From NCBI GenBank assembly GCA_021730905.1, contig JAKFYK010000029.1:1-64000 (forward strand): DNA of 64,000 bases, written 5' to 3'. This document shows, piece by piece, positions 42,508 to 50,611 of the stretch. Under the pieces are notes generated by a model. The model saw only the letters and a list, made by a program, of their open reading frames with translations, searched no databases and was not told the DNA's origin. Each line of letters opens with the position of its first letter. Within the stretch, counting starts at the first letter, position 1. The DNA comes from Betaproteobacteria bacterium. GTDB taxonomy: Bacteria > Pseudomonadota > Gammaproteobacteria > Burkholderiales > SG8-41. A program made the translations under genes and the position numbers.

Positions 42508-43257
42508 TTATCGACACCAACTCACACGTCCACGCAGCGCCTGGCACTCCTGTGATTTGCGCTGCTCCGGCGTGAGAAATCGAATCGTGGTGTCAGTCTG
42601 CACTTTGCGCCACACATCACCCCACGATTTGTGCGGGTTGCTGGTATCGCGGCCCTTCAGTTCTTTCGCCGACCACAAGCCCTGCGTATTGAAACTGAAC
42701 ACCGGCGTAAGATCGGCGCGCCGCGAACCCGGCAGCACCTCGTGGTTGATGTTGTCCAGGATCATGGGATCGCCATCGGGCATCGGATAATACGCCAGCA
42801 CCATATGCGCGCCGCTGAACGAACCCTGCCGATAGCTTGCATAGACGATGCGCAGCTTGTCATCGGGAACACCGAGCGCGCGCAGCGCGTAATATTTTGC
42901 AATGGCAAAATCCTCGCAGTCGCCGCCATCGTTTGCCAGAAATTCCAGCGGCTTCGCCCAGTAATCCTCGAGACACCACTGCACCGGATCGCAATAAAAC
43001 GGCGTCTCCGCCACGAACTCGTTGACCAGCTTCAGTTTGGAGCCATCTTCAAGGCCCTTGTTTTTGGGCGACTCGATCATCGATTTCCAATTGGCAAGAC
43101 GGCGCTGAATGACTTTTTTCTCCGCCTCGCTCTGCCCGACGGTATCCATCAGGCGCTGAATCTCGGCCTCATCCACGCGCGCGAGATCGGCCGCCGGCGG
43201 CGCGGTGAATAAAGCCGCGCCCAGCACAAACACCAGTGATTGACGCAACCGCGGCAT
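42508..43257 (-). CDS. LapG-like transglutaminase-type periplasmic cysteine protease
   Basis: Exported protein of 249 aa (signal peptide to about residue 22). The BTLCP/LapG fold is indicated by NGG-like NDGGDCEDFAIAKYYAL with catalytic C114, GAHMVLAYYP with H151, and MILDNIN with D168, in canonical Cys-His-Asp order. LapG proteases cleave large surface adhesins at their N-terminus under control of c-di-GMP receptor LapD. No LapA adhesin or LapD lies in this window, so the partner must be elsewhere or the role differs. GGGAGAC precedes ATG. Confidence 0.85.
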   Translation of the reverse strand: MPRLRQSLVFVLGAALFTAPPAADLARVDEAEIQRLMDTVGQSEAEKKVIQRRLANWKSMIESPKNKGLEDGSKLKLVNEFVAETPFYCDPVQWCLEDYWAKPLEFLANDGGDCEDFAIAKYYALRALGVPDDKLRIVYASYRQGSFSGAHMVLAYYPMPDGDPMILDNINHEVLPGSRRADLTPVFSFNTQGLWSAKELKGRDTSNPHKSWGDVWRKVQTDTTIRFLTPEQRKSQECQALRGRVSWCR

Positions 43258-43320
43258 AAGTCTCCCGCTTCGATTTCTTGCCGTCGCGCAGTTTACCGCG
43301 ATTGGAACGCTGGATTGCCG

Positions 43321-44313
43321 TTAGTCTGCCCGCGCGCCGGAAGCCTTGACCACCTTCTCCCACTTGGCATTTTCCGCTTTCAGGAACGCCGTAAACGCAT
43401 CCGGCGTGCTGCCGATCGGATCGGCGCCCAGCGTCGTAAAGCGTTCCTTGACATCCGCCGCACCCAGCGTCCTAATGGTTTCCGCGTGCACGCGGGTGAG
43501 GCGGACTTTCGGCAGTTGCGCTGGCGCGAACAAACCGAACCACAAATCGGACTCGTAGCCCGGGATGCCGCTTTCCGCCACCGTCGGCACATCGGGCAGC
43601 ACCGGAGCGCGGCTTTTTCCCGCGATACCGACGGCGCGCACACGCCCCTGCTTGATGAAAGGCACGGCGACAATCGGCAGGTCGAACAGAATCTGGATTT
43701 GCCCCGCGATCATGTCGGGATACACCAGCGCCGTGCCTTTGTACGGCACGTGCACGATGTTGATGCCCGCGAGCAGTTTCAGCAACTCGCCCGACAGATG
43801 AAACTGTGTGCCCACGCCCGACGAGCCGAAATTGAGCTTGCCCGGTTGCGCCTTGGCCAGCGCGATGAATTCCTTCAGCGATTTCGCGGGCACCTGCGAG
43901 GCAACCATCATCACGAGCGGGGAGGTCGCCACCTGCGTGATGTGCGTGAAATCCGCCACCGGATCGTACGGCTTCTTGCTGTAGAGATGCGGGCCGATGG
44001 CGTGGGTGCTGGTGGTGCCGAGCAACAGCGTGTATCCATCCGGCGCAGCGTTGGCGGCAATACGCGAGCCGATAGTGCCGCCGGCACCGGGACGGTTATC
44101 GACAATCACCTGATAACCAAAATACTCCGACAGCTTTTGGCTCAGCACGCGCGCCAGTATGTCGGTGGCGCCCGCTACCGGAAACGCCACCACCATGCGC
44201 ATCGGCTTGTTCGGGAACACATCGGCAGCGCGGGCGGTGATCGCGAAATGCGAAGACAGCAACAGCGTTGCCGGTGCCGCTATTCGGGCCACTGCGAACA
44301 GGAATTGTTTCAT
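43321..44313 (-). CDS. Bug/TctC-family periplasmic solute-binding protein
   Basis: Exported receptor of 330 aa; signal peptide to about residue 29 (ITARAAD). Marks: FPNKPMRMVVAF, PVAGATDILARV (the loop Gly-Gly is Ala-Gly), DNRPGAGGTIGSRIA, KPYDPVADFTHI, HVPYKGTAL, LPDVPTVAESGIP. It follows the D-tartrate dehydratase gene by 32 bp with a junction motif between. Binding of tartrate or a similar hydroxy-dicarboxylate is the natural hypothesis and the most specific one for any Bug here. No ribosome site. Confidence 0.93.
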   Translation of the reverse strand: MKQFLFAVARIAAPATLLLSSHFAITARAADVFPNKPMRMVVAFPVAGATDILARVLSQKLSEYFGYQVIVDNRPGAGGTIGSRIAANAAPDGYTLLLGTTSTHAIGPHLYSKKPYDPVADFTHITQVATSPLVMMVASQVPAKSLKEFIALAKAQPGKLNFGSSGVGTQFHLSGELLKLLAGINIVHVPYKGTALVYPDMIAGQIQILFDLPIVAVPFIKQGRVRAVGIAGKSRAPVLPDVPTVAESGIPGYESDLWFGLFAPAQLPKVRLTRVHAETIRTLGAADVKERFTTLGADPIGSTPDAFTAFLKAENAKWEKVVKASGARAD

Positions 44314-44326
44314 GATAAATTATCTT

Positions 44327-44343
44327 TTAAAAACATATAGTTA
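44327..44343 (-). repeat. AT-rich junction motif, copy 14
   Basis: TAACTATATGTTTTTAA on the minus strand, 2 bp after the TAG of D-tartrate dehydratase and 13 bp before the ATG of its Bug partner. Confidence 0.8.
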
Positions 44344-44345
44344 TA

Positions 44346-45512
44346 CTATTTCACCATATTACGCATCACGGCGTAAAGCGCGGCCTTCGCTTCAAATCCC
44401 ACGCCCGGAATATCAGGCATGGTGACATAACCATCGACCACCGGCGTGTTGTCAGCAAAACCGCCGAACGGCTGAAACACATCCGGATACGATTCGTTGC
44501 CGCCGAGTCCCAAGCCTGCCGCGATGTTGAGCGACATCTGGTGGCCGCCGTGCGGACAGCAGCGGCGCGATGACCAGCCGTTTTCTTTCAGCATCGCCAG
44601 CGTGCGCAGATATTCGACCAGGCCGTACGACAACGCGCAATCGAATTGCAGCCAGTCGCGGTCGCTACGCATGCCGCCGTAGCGAATCAGATTGCGCGCG
44701 TCCTGCATCGAAAACAGGTTCTCGCCGGTGGCCATCGGATGCGTGTAGTGATGCGCCAGTTCGGCTTGCAAGGCGTAGTCGAGCGGATCGCCGGCTTCTT
44801 CGTACCAGAAAAGGTCGTAGGGTTCCAATGCTTTCGCGTATTCGATGGCGGTTTTCAGATCGAAGCGGCCATTCGCATCCACTGCCAGATTTTTTCCCGA
44901 ACCCACGACCTTGATCACCGCTTCGATGCGCTTCAGGTCATCTGCCAGCGTATCGCCGCCGATTTTCATTTTCACCACGGAATAACCGAGGGCCAGATAT
45001 TTTTTCATCTCGTCCTGCAAAGCAACGAGGTTTTTGCCGGGATAGTAGTAACCGCCCGCCGCATAAACAAACACCTTGTCGTCCACTTTGCCGCCGTTGT
45101 AACGCTCCGCCAGCAGTCGGTACAGTGGCTTGCCTTCAATCTTCGCCACCGCATCCCACACCGCCATATCGACGGTGCCGATGGCCACCGAGCGTTCTCC
45201 ATGGCCGCCCGGCTTCTCATTCGCAAACATGGTCGACCAGATGCGATGCGGATCGAGATTGTCGCCGGCGTCGTTCAGCAGGGATTTCGGATCGGCCTCC
45301 ATCAGCCGTGGAATAAATCGCTCGGCCAGCAGCCCGCGCTGCGCATAACGGCCGTTGGAGTTGAAACCGTAGCCGATCACCGGTTTGCCGTCGCGAATCA
45401 CATCGGTAACGACCGCGACGACACTGGCAGTCATCTTGGAAAAATCGATGTAGGCGTTGCGGATTTCGGAGGCTATAGGCTCAGCGGTGGAATGGATGGC
45501 GGTGATACGCAT
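44346..45512 (-). CDS. tarD: D(-)-tartrate dehydratase (enolase superfamily)
   Basis: Enzyme of 388 aa that dehydrates D-tartrate to oxaloacetate. The segments NAYIDFSKMTASVVAVVTDV, GYGFNSNGRYAQ, NEKPGGHGERSVAIGT, YAAGGYYYPGK, WLQFDCALSYGLVEY, PHGGHQMSLNIAAGLGLGGNESYPD match what I recall of the characterised Bradyrhizobium tartrate dehydratase almost throughout. Active site: KMK (catalytic Lys pair), AVDANGRF (Mg-binding Asp), EEAGDPLDY and ATGENLF (Mg-binding acids), His in PHGGHQ. Cytosolic; needs Mg2+. First gene of a dehydratase-Bug pair. Confidence 0.9.
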   Translation of the reverse strand: MRITAIHSTAEPIASEIRNAYIDFSKMTASVVAVVTDVIRDGKPVIGYGFNSNGRYAQRGLLAERFIPRLMEADPKSLLNDAGDNLDPHRIWSTMFANEKPGGHGERSVAIGTVDMAVWDAVAKIEGKPLYRLLAERYNGGKVDDKVFVYAAGGYYYPGKNLVALQDEMKKYLALGYSVVKMKIGGDTLADDLKRIEAVIKVVGSGKNLAVDANGRFDLKTAIEYAKALEPYDLFWYEEAGDPLDYALQAELAHHYTHPMATGENLFSMQDARNLIRYGGMRSDRDWLQFDCALSYGLVEYLRTLAMLKENGWSSRRCCPHGGHQMSLNIAAGLGLGGNESYPDVFQPFGGFADNTPVVDGYVTMPDIPGVGFEAKAALYAVMRNMVK

Positions 45513-45570
45513 GTTTTGAACGTGAAAGGTTTTGGTGAGCGTCGCAGTGTAGCCGAGCCGCGAACAGGCG

Positions 45571-46296
45571 TCACGCGACCATAGGCGTATTCATTCGATC
45601 GCCGGCAATGCTGCCATCTACCAGTTCAACAATGCGATCACAGCGCGCGGCGAGCCGCGGATCATGCGTCACCACGAGAAATGCCGTGCCCTGCTCGCGG
45701 TTAAACAAGCGCATCAATTCAAAAATGCTGTCGCTGGTATGCGTGTCGAGATTGCCGGTGGGTTCGTCGGCCAGCACCAGTTGCGGCGTGCGCACCAGCG
45801 AACGCGCGATGGCCACGCGCTGCTGCATGCCGCCGGACAGTTCGGTGGGTTTCTTGTTGTGCGCCCCCTTGAGGCCTACCGCATCGAGCAGCCACGCGGC
45901 GCGCTCGCGTGATGCCTTGTCGGTGGAGTCGCCGCTGATCAACGTCGGCAACATCACGTTCTCCAGCGCGCTGAAGGCTGGTAGCAGATGATGGAACTGA
46001 AAAATAAAACCCAGCGTGGCATGACGCGCCTGCGTGCGCGCATCATCATCGAGCATGGTCACGTTGTGCCCCGCCAGACGATAGACGCCGCCGGAACCGC
46101 CTTCCAGCAATCCCAGAATATTCAGCAGCGTGCTCTTGCCGGAACCTGAAGGCCCAATCAGCGCCGCAAATTCACCCGCGCCTATGGTGAGATCAATGCC
46201 GTGCAGCACCTCCTGCTCGGTGGGCAGGCCTGCGTTGTAGGTTTTGCGCAGCGCCTCCAGCGCAACCAGTGGCGCTGCGGCATCGTTCATCGCCAT
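45571..46296 (-). CDS. ABC transporter ATP-binding protein (LolD/MacB type)
   Basis: ATPase of 241 aa: Walker A LIGPSGSGKSTLLNILG, Q-loop FIFQFHHLLPAFSALENV, signature LSGGMQQRVAIARSL, Walker B LVLADEPTGNLDTHTSD and H-loop VVTHDPRLA. It belongs to the o228/LolD class that drives mechanotransmission instead of classical import. Together with the FtsX-type permease and the HlyD-type adaptor upstream it forms a complete MacAB-like system. Its ATG lies 17 bp after the permease stop. Confidence 0.93.
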   Translation of the reverse strand: MAMNDAAAPLVALEALRKTYNAGLPTEQEVLHGIDLTIGAGEFAALIGPSGSGKSTLLNILGLLEGGSGGVYRLAGHNVTMLDDDARTQARHATLGFIFQFHHLLPAFSALENVMLPTLISGDSTDKASRERAAWLLDAVGLKGAHNKKPTELSGGMQQRVAIARSLVRTPQLVLADEPTGNLDTHTSDSIFELMRLFNREQGTAFLVVTHDPRLAARCDRIVELVDGSIAGDRMNTPMVA

Positions 46297-46313
46297 CGCA
46301 GTCGTCTATCCCC

Positions 46314-47540
46314 TCATCCTCTGATGGCCTGCGCCGGATCCAGCCGCGCCGCCGTGCGCGCCGGCAGCACCGCGGCTATCAGTCCCAGCGCAGTCGCCAC
46401 CACAAAAACGATACCCGTCAATCCCGGATCAAACTCCATCGTGAACAGCGCCACACCCTTTTCCGAACGCAGAATGCGACTGAAAATCAACACCAGCAAT
46501 AACCCCAATGCGGTGCCCAGCAGCGCACCGGCCGCGCCCACTATCGCACCCTGCCACAGGAACACGCGCAGCATCTGCCCGCGCGTCGCACCCACCGCGC
46601 GCAGAATGCCGATTTCCTTGCGCTTCTGCACTACCGACACCACCAGCACGCTGGCGATGCCCAGCGCCACCACCACGGTGACGAACGAGCGGATCAGCAG
46701 CGTCATGATGTTCTGGTTGCCAATGGCGTTGAATACCTGCTGGTTGGTCTGTATCCAGCTTTCGATTTGCTGTCCGGTGGCGGCGCGTAATCGGGCTGCA
46801 ACTTGTTCGGCACGCATGATGTCGTCGATCGCCGCATCGATATTGGTGACACGCCCGGTAATGTTAAGCAGACTCTGCGCGGGACGCAGATTCACATAGA
46901 CATAGCGGCGGTTCAACTCGCGTGTGCCGAGATCGAGCAGTCCGCGTATCTGGAACACTTCACTCGCACCCTCGCCCGACTGCACGCGGAAGCGGTCGCC
47001 GAGCACCGCGCCCAGATCCTTGGCGAGTTCGATGCCTATCAGCGCGTCCCCCGCTTCCAGCCGCAGCACGCCCTGAGTGAGCTTGTCGTCAAGGCGCACC
47101 ACGCGCTGGTAGCGGTCGAGATCGGTGCCAACGATCACGATGGAGCGCGTGGCATCGCCTTTGATCGCAAGTGCTGCACCGCTCGCCACCGCCGCCACTG
47201 CCGTAACGCCCGCCGTGGTTTCCATTTGGCGCGCGATCACCGGCCAACCATCGAGCGTGATCAGCCGTTGCGGCCGCGCCTGCACACTGGCGAGCCGTGG
47301 CGCTTCGGCGCGCGCGGCGAGCAGTGGCGACACGGTTTCCTCGGGCGGCTTCAGCACGATGTGCGGCTGCGCGCCGGTGACACGCTTGATGAGATCGGAC
47401 TGCACGCCCACCAGCACAGCGGTAATGAAGTAGATCACCGCCACGCCCACCGCTGCGCCGCCGATGATCAGCGCGGTCTGCATGCGGCCTTCGCGCAGAA
47501 AGCGCAGCGCCACGGTGAGTTCAAAACCGAGCAATCCCAC
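46314..47540 (-). CDS. MacB/FtsX-type ABC permease
   Basis: Permease of 408 aa with one N-terminal span (TALIIGGAAVGVAVIYFITAVLV), a periplasmic domain of about 220 residues, and three C-terminal spans (FVTVVVALGIASVLVVSV, VGAAGALLGTALGLLLVLIF, GIVFVVATALGLIAAVLPA). KRKEIGILRAVGATRGQMLRVFLWQG is the family's coupling-helix region. The GTG start has AAGGAAG upstream, within the adaptor's stop. Works with the adaptor and ATPase to move a lipid, peptide or lipoprotein across or out of the envelope; no outer-membrane TolC gene is here. Confidence 0.9.
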   Translation of the reverse strand: MGLLGFELTVALRFLREGRMQTALIIGGAAVGVAVIYFITAVLVGVQSDLIKRVTGAQPHIVLKPPEETVSPLLAARAEAPRLASVQARPQRLITLDGWPVIARQMETTAGVTAVAAVASGAALAIKGDATRSIVIVGTDLDRYQRVVRLDDKLTQGVLRLEAGDALIGIELAKDLGAVLGDRFRVQSGEGASEVFQIRGLLDLGTRELNRRYVYVNLRPAQSLLNITGRVTNIDAAIDDIMRAEQVAARLRAATGQQIESWIQTNQQVFNAIGNQNIMTLLIRSFVTVVVALGIASVLVVSVVQKRKEIGILRAVGATRGQMLRVFLWQGAIVGAAGALLGTALGLLLVLIFSRILRSEKGVALFTMEFDPGLTGIVFVVATALGLIAAVLPARTAARLDPAQAIRG

Positions 47541-47543
47541 CCG

Positions 47544-48740
47544 CTACTTCCTTTCCCGCAATCGTACCCCCGGCTCCACGTCACGCGTCAGCACCATGCG
47601 TTCGCCCGCTTCGACCCCTGAAACCAGTTGCACTTTGCCCTGCATCTGCACGCCGATGCGCACCGGCGCTTTCGTGGCAAGCCTGTCGCGGTCAAGCACC
47701 ACGTAGGGAGCGTCCGATTGCAACTGATGCACGATGTCGGCGGGCGCGAGCACGATTTGTTTCATGAGCGGCCCGGCAATTTCGACCGACACGGTCATGT
47801 CCGACTTGAGAAACACCGGCGCCTTGGGTATGTCCAGCCGCAATTCCACGGTGCCGCGCGCGGCATCCACGCCCGGCGATATGTAGGCAATCACCGCGTC
47901 GAAGCGCTCGGTCGGGAACGCATCCGCGGCAGCCAGCGCGGTGCGTCCCGCCTGCAGCAGCGGCAGGTTCTTTTCATCAACCTGCACAATCAGCCGCGCC
48001 GGTCCGTCCAGCGCCAGCGTCATCATGCGCCGCGTGGACTGCGCGATATCGCCGGGCTCGGTCAGCCGCTCAAGCACCACACCGGCGGCTGGCGCACGAA
48101 TTTCGGTCTGCGCAAGCTTTGCCTGCGCGAGTTCGAGCGCGGCCTCGGCTTCGGCCAGTTGCTGGCGAGCCTGCTGGGCTTCCGCGCCTTGTGCACTCTG
48201 CGCCGTGACTTGCGATTTCGCCGACGCCAACTGGCTGCGCGCGACCTGCACCTGCCGCTCGGCCTCATCGAGGCGGGATTGGCTGATAAAACCTTTCTTA
48301 ACCAGGTCCTGCGCGCGCTTGAATTCACGCTCCGCCAGCGTGACATTCGATTCGGCCTGCGACTGCGATTCGCGCGCTGTCGGCAATGCCAGATTGGCCA
48401 CCGACGCCACGCGCGCCCGAGCACGCTCGCGTGCGGCACGCGCCTGCGATACTGCCGCGGCAAGTTCCGTCTGTTCTAGTTGCACCAGTAGTTGCCCCTC
48501 AGCGACGCGCACGCCTTCACGTACCGCCACGCGCTGCACACGTCCGGTAATCGTGGCGCCGATGTCGACGCGCGCCGGCGCCAGCACGCGACCGCTCGCC
48601 ACCACGCTGGTCTGCACGTCTTCGCGCTTGGCGATCATCACATCCACCGCCACCGGCTTGGGCCGCGTCGCGATATAGGCAACAGCGGCTGCAATCAGCA
48701 CCACGACAAGTATCAACAGCCAGCGTGTTCCTGTTCGCAT
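47544..48740 (-). CDS. MacA/HlyD-type periplasmic adaptor protein
   Basis: Protein of 398 aa with an N-terminal membrane anchor (WLLILVVVLIAAAVAYIA), a first barrel/lipoyl half (SGRVLAPARVDIGATITGRVQRVAVREGVRVAEGQLLVQL), a long coiled-coil hairpin (about 95-215, Ala/Gln/Glu-rich), a second lipoyl half (TEIRAPAAGVVLERLTEPGD) and a membrane-proximal barrel. First gene of the three-gene export operon. Downstream spacing to the permease is 3 bp. No ribosome site is evident. The MITE-like inverted dimer begins about 17 bp upstream and may carry or disturb its promoter. Confidence 0.9.
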   Translation of the reverse strand: MRTGTRWLLILVVVLIAAAVAYIATRPKPVAVDVMIAKREDVQTSVVASGRVLAPARVDIGATITGRVQRVAVREGVRVAEGQLLVQLEQTELAAAVSQARAARERARARVASVANLALPTARESQSQAESNVTLAEREFKRAQDLVKKGFISQSRLDEAERQVQVARSQLASAKSQVTAQSAQGAEAQQARQQLAEAEAALELAQAKLAQTEIRAPAAGVVLERLTEPGDIAQSTRRMMTLALDGPARLIVQVDEKNLPLLQAGRTALAAADAFPTERFDAVIAYISPGVDAARGTVELRLDIPKAPVFLKSDMTVSVEIAGPLMKQIVLAPADIVHQLQSDAPYVVLDRDRLATKAPVRIGVQMQGKVQLVSGVEAGERMVLTRDVEPGVRLRERK

Positions 48741-48756
48741 TCGAGCTATATCTTTA

Positions 48757-49030
48757 TTAAGAGCACATTTCAGAATGAAACCCTTGCGGCGCTGTCACGA
48801 TTTTGCTTCAGGGCGCGAAGCGCAGCGCAGTGAATATCGAGAATATTCGCAAGCCGTGCGACAAAGCCCTGATGCAAAACTCGCGCCAGCCCTCCGGGTT
48901 GTGTCCAAAATCGGCGCTGGCTTTGTCGGACTCGTCGCTCATATTCGCGATATGAGACTCCTCGTCCTTCGCGCCACCACCGATTTTGGACACAACGACG
49001 CATGGGTTTCATTCTGAATTGCGCTCTAAG
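48757..49030. repeat. inverted-dimer MITE-like element
   Basis: About 270 bp with terminal inverted repeats of roughly 30 bp: TTCAGAATGAAACCC at the left recurs as GGGTTTCATTCTGAA at the right, and flanking bases (TTAAGAGC / GCGCTCTAAG) also pair. A perfect inner inverted pair is TTGTGTCCAAAATCGG (48899-48914) with its complement at 48980-48995. A 40-bp hairpin is centred on CTCATATTCGCGATATGAG (48938-48956). The halves are diverged inverted copies of one unit, so both strands show similar frames (MKPxRRC...VSF), which are not genes. No transposase. Confidence 0.75.
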
Positions 49031-49104
49031 ACAACATGTTAACTAAAACTTACTAGACCGCAATGATACAGGTCAAGCGCGACGCCTCAAGTGTGGCATT
49101 TTGT

Positions 49105-50055
49105 TCAATCCGGCTTCGCACCCGTCGCCTTGATGATCTTCGCCCATTTCTCGACTTCGCTGCGTACGTAAGCACTGAATTCATCCGGCGTGGTGCCAGC
49201 CGGATCAACCCCGCTGGCGATCAGGCGCTCGCGCACTTCGGGTTGTTTGACAAGCTTCAGCGACTCGGTAAACAAGCGATTGATCACATCACGCGGCGTG
49301 CCTGCCGGCACCATCGGCCCGTACCACGAGATCGCTTCAAATCCCTTGAGCCCTGCTTCGCTGACCGTGGGATATTCCGGCGCTGACGGCGAGCGCTGCG
49401 CGGAGGTCACCGCGAGCACGCGCGCCTTGCCGGTTCTGGCGTGCGGCAGTATCGATGCCACCGACGTCATGGTCATCGACACTTCGCCCGACAGCAGCGC
49501 CACCAGCCCCGGCGCACCGCCTTTGTATGACACATTGGTCATCTTCACGCCCGCCATGTCGCAAAACAGCGCCGCAGCCAGAAACGTGCCGCTGCCCGAG
49601 GTCGCGTAATAAATGTGGCCGGGACGCGCCTTGGCGAGCGCGATCAGTTCCTTGATCGAACGCGCCGGCAACGACGGATGCAGCGCCACGCCATACGGGC
49701 TAAACACCAGCAGCGATACCGGCACGAAATCCTTGATGAGATCGTAGCCCGGCCTGTTGTAGAGGCTGACGCCGGCGGCATGCGACACGCCGCCCCACAG
49801 CACACTGTAACCGTCGGGCGCCGCGCGTGCCGCGATTTCTCCGCTCAGATTGCCGCCGGCGCCGGGCCGGTTGTCCACCACCACCGGCCTTCCCAGCGAC
49901 GCGGACAGTCCCTGCGCAATGATGCGCGCCGAGGTATCGGCGCCGCCGCCGGGCGCGTTGGGCACGATCAGGCGAATCTGCTTCGCAGGGTATTGCGCAA
50001 AGGCCGGTGATATCGTGAACAGCAACACCGCACCGCCGCCAGCCAGTCTGAGCAT
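49105..50055 (-). CDS. Bug/TctC-family periplasmic solute-binding protein
   Basis: Exported receptor of 316 aa. ATG 50055 (MLRLAGGGAVLLFTISPAFAQ) has GAGGAACA before it; the longer opening at 50118 would run over a terminator hairpin. Marks: YPAKQIRLIVPN, APGGGADTSARI, DNRPGAGGNLSGEIAA, RPGYDLIKDFVPVSL, NVSYKGGAPG (unusual N in place of H), APEYPTVSEAG. A monocistronic gene: the hairpin at 50078-50107 separates it from the small protein upstream and the MITE-like element lies downstream. Confidence 0.92.
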   Translation of the reverse strand: MLRLAGGGAVLLFTISPAFAQYPAKQIRLIVPNAPGGGADTSARIIAQGLSASLGRPVVVDNRPGAGGNLSGEIAARAAPDGYSVLWGGVSHAAGVSLYNRPGYDLIKDFVPVSLLVFSPYGVALHPSLPARSIKELIALAKARPGHIYYATSGSGTFLAAALFCDMAGVKMTNVSYKGGAPGLVALLSGEVSMTMTSVASILPHARTGKARVLAVTSAQRSPSAPEYPTVSEAGLKGFEAISWYGPMVPAGTPRDVINRLFTESLKLVKQPEVRERLIASGVDPAGTTPDEFSAYVRSEVEKWAKIIKATGAKPD

Positions 50056-50077
50056 TGTTCCTCTGTTCCCCGAAAGC

Positions 50078-50107
50078 AAAAAAGGAAGGTCGATGACCTT
50101 CCTTTTT
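50078..50107 (-). terminator. intrinsic terminator of the small secreted protein gene
   Basis: GGAAGGTC/GACCTTCC form an 8-bp stem with a 3-base loop, flanked by A-runs on one side and T-runs on the other, so it can act in both directions. It is placed 27 bp after the stop at 50134 and just before the Bug ribosome site. Confidence 0.8.
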
Positions 50108-50133
50108 CGAAAACTCAAAAAACTGGCGTATCG

Positions 50134-50436
50134 TTATTTCTTGGCCGGCGCCTTGGCGTCTTCTTTCTTCATATCCTTGGCTTTGTCGTCCTTCTTGCCG
50201 GCCTTGGACTCGATTTCGGTCGCCGTCATGCGATACTGAACCGTGACACGGTCACCTTTCTTGATATTTTTATCACCCTTGGTGTCCTTGTCTCGTGCAA
50301 TTTCATGCTTCTCGCCGTTCTTGTCCACCACAATCTTGGTGTCGGTCACTTCCAGCACCGGGCCGGTGACCTGATACGCATAAGCAACTGTGCCCAACAA
50401 CATCGTCGCTGCAACTACGGCTATCAAACGTTTCAT
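50134..50436 (-). CDS. small secreted protein with charged C-terminal tail
   Basis: A 100-residue protein. The signal peptide MKRLIAVVAATMLLGTVAYA supports ATG 50436 (AGGGGG 9 bases upstream). The mature part has a short beta-strand domain (YQVTGPVLEVTDTKIVVDKNGEKHEIARD, GDRVTVQYRMTATEIE) similar in plan to small OB/SH3-like periplasmic proteins, then a Lys/Asp/Ala tail (KKDDKAKDMKKEDAKAPAKK). Function unknown. Own terminator downstream. Confidence 0.75.
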   Translation of the reverse strand: MKRLIAVVAATMLLGTVAYAYQVTGPVLEVTDTKIVVDKNGEKHEIARDKDTKGDKNIKKGDRVTVQYRMTATEIESKAGKKDDKAKDMKKEDAKAPAKK

Positions 50437-50586
50437 GACATTCATCCCCCTGATTGGTTAAAAAGCCACGCCACAATAGAGAATCACGGCATATTCGGCA
50501 ATAGCACATCTACCTACCGCGTCACGAAAAAACGCATTCGCGCTACACTTGGTTTACTCTCGCAGTGCCACACATTTATTTATTTA

Positions 50587-50603
50587 ATAAAAACATATAC
50601 TTA
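50587..50603 (-). repeat. AT-rich junction motif, copy 15
   Basis: TAAGTATATGTTTTTAT on the minus strand, antisense to the SDR gene and 8 bp before its ATG. The AT-rich tail ATTAAATAAATAAATG extends it on the other side. No ribosome site before this ATG. Confidence 0.8.
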
Positions 50604-50611
50604 TAAAACAT

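Noticed and set aside
48770-49017. Two similar 80-residue frames on opposite strands
   Set aside because: Mirror products of the inverted-dimer element; the similarity arises from the DNA palindrome, not from protein conservation.
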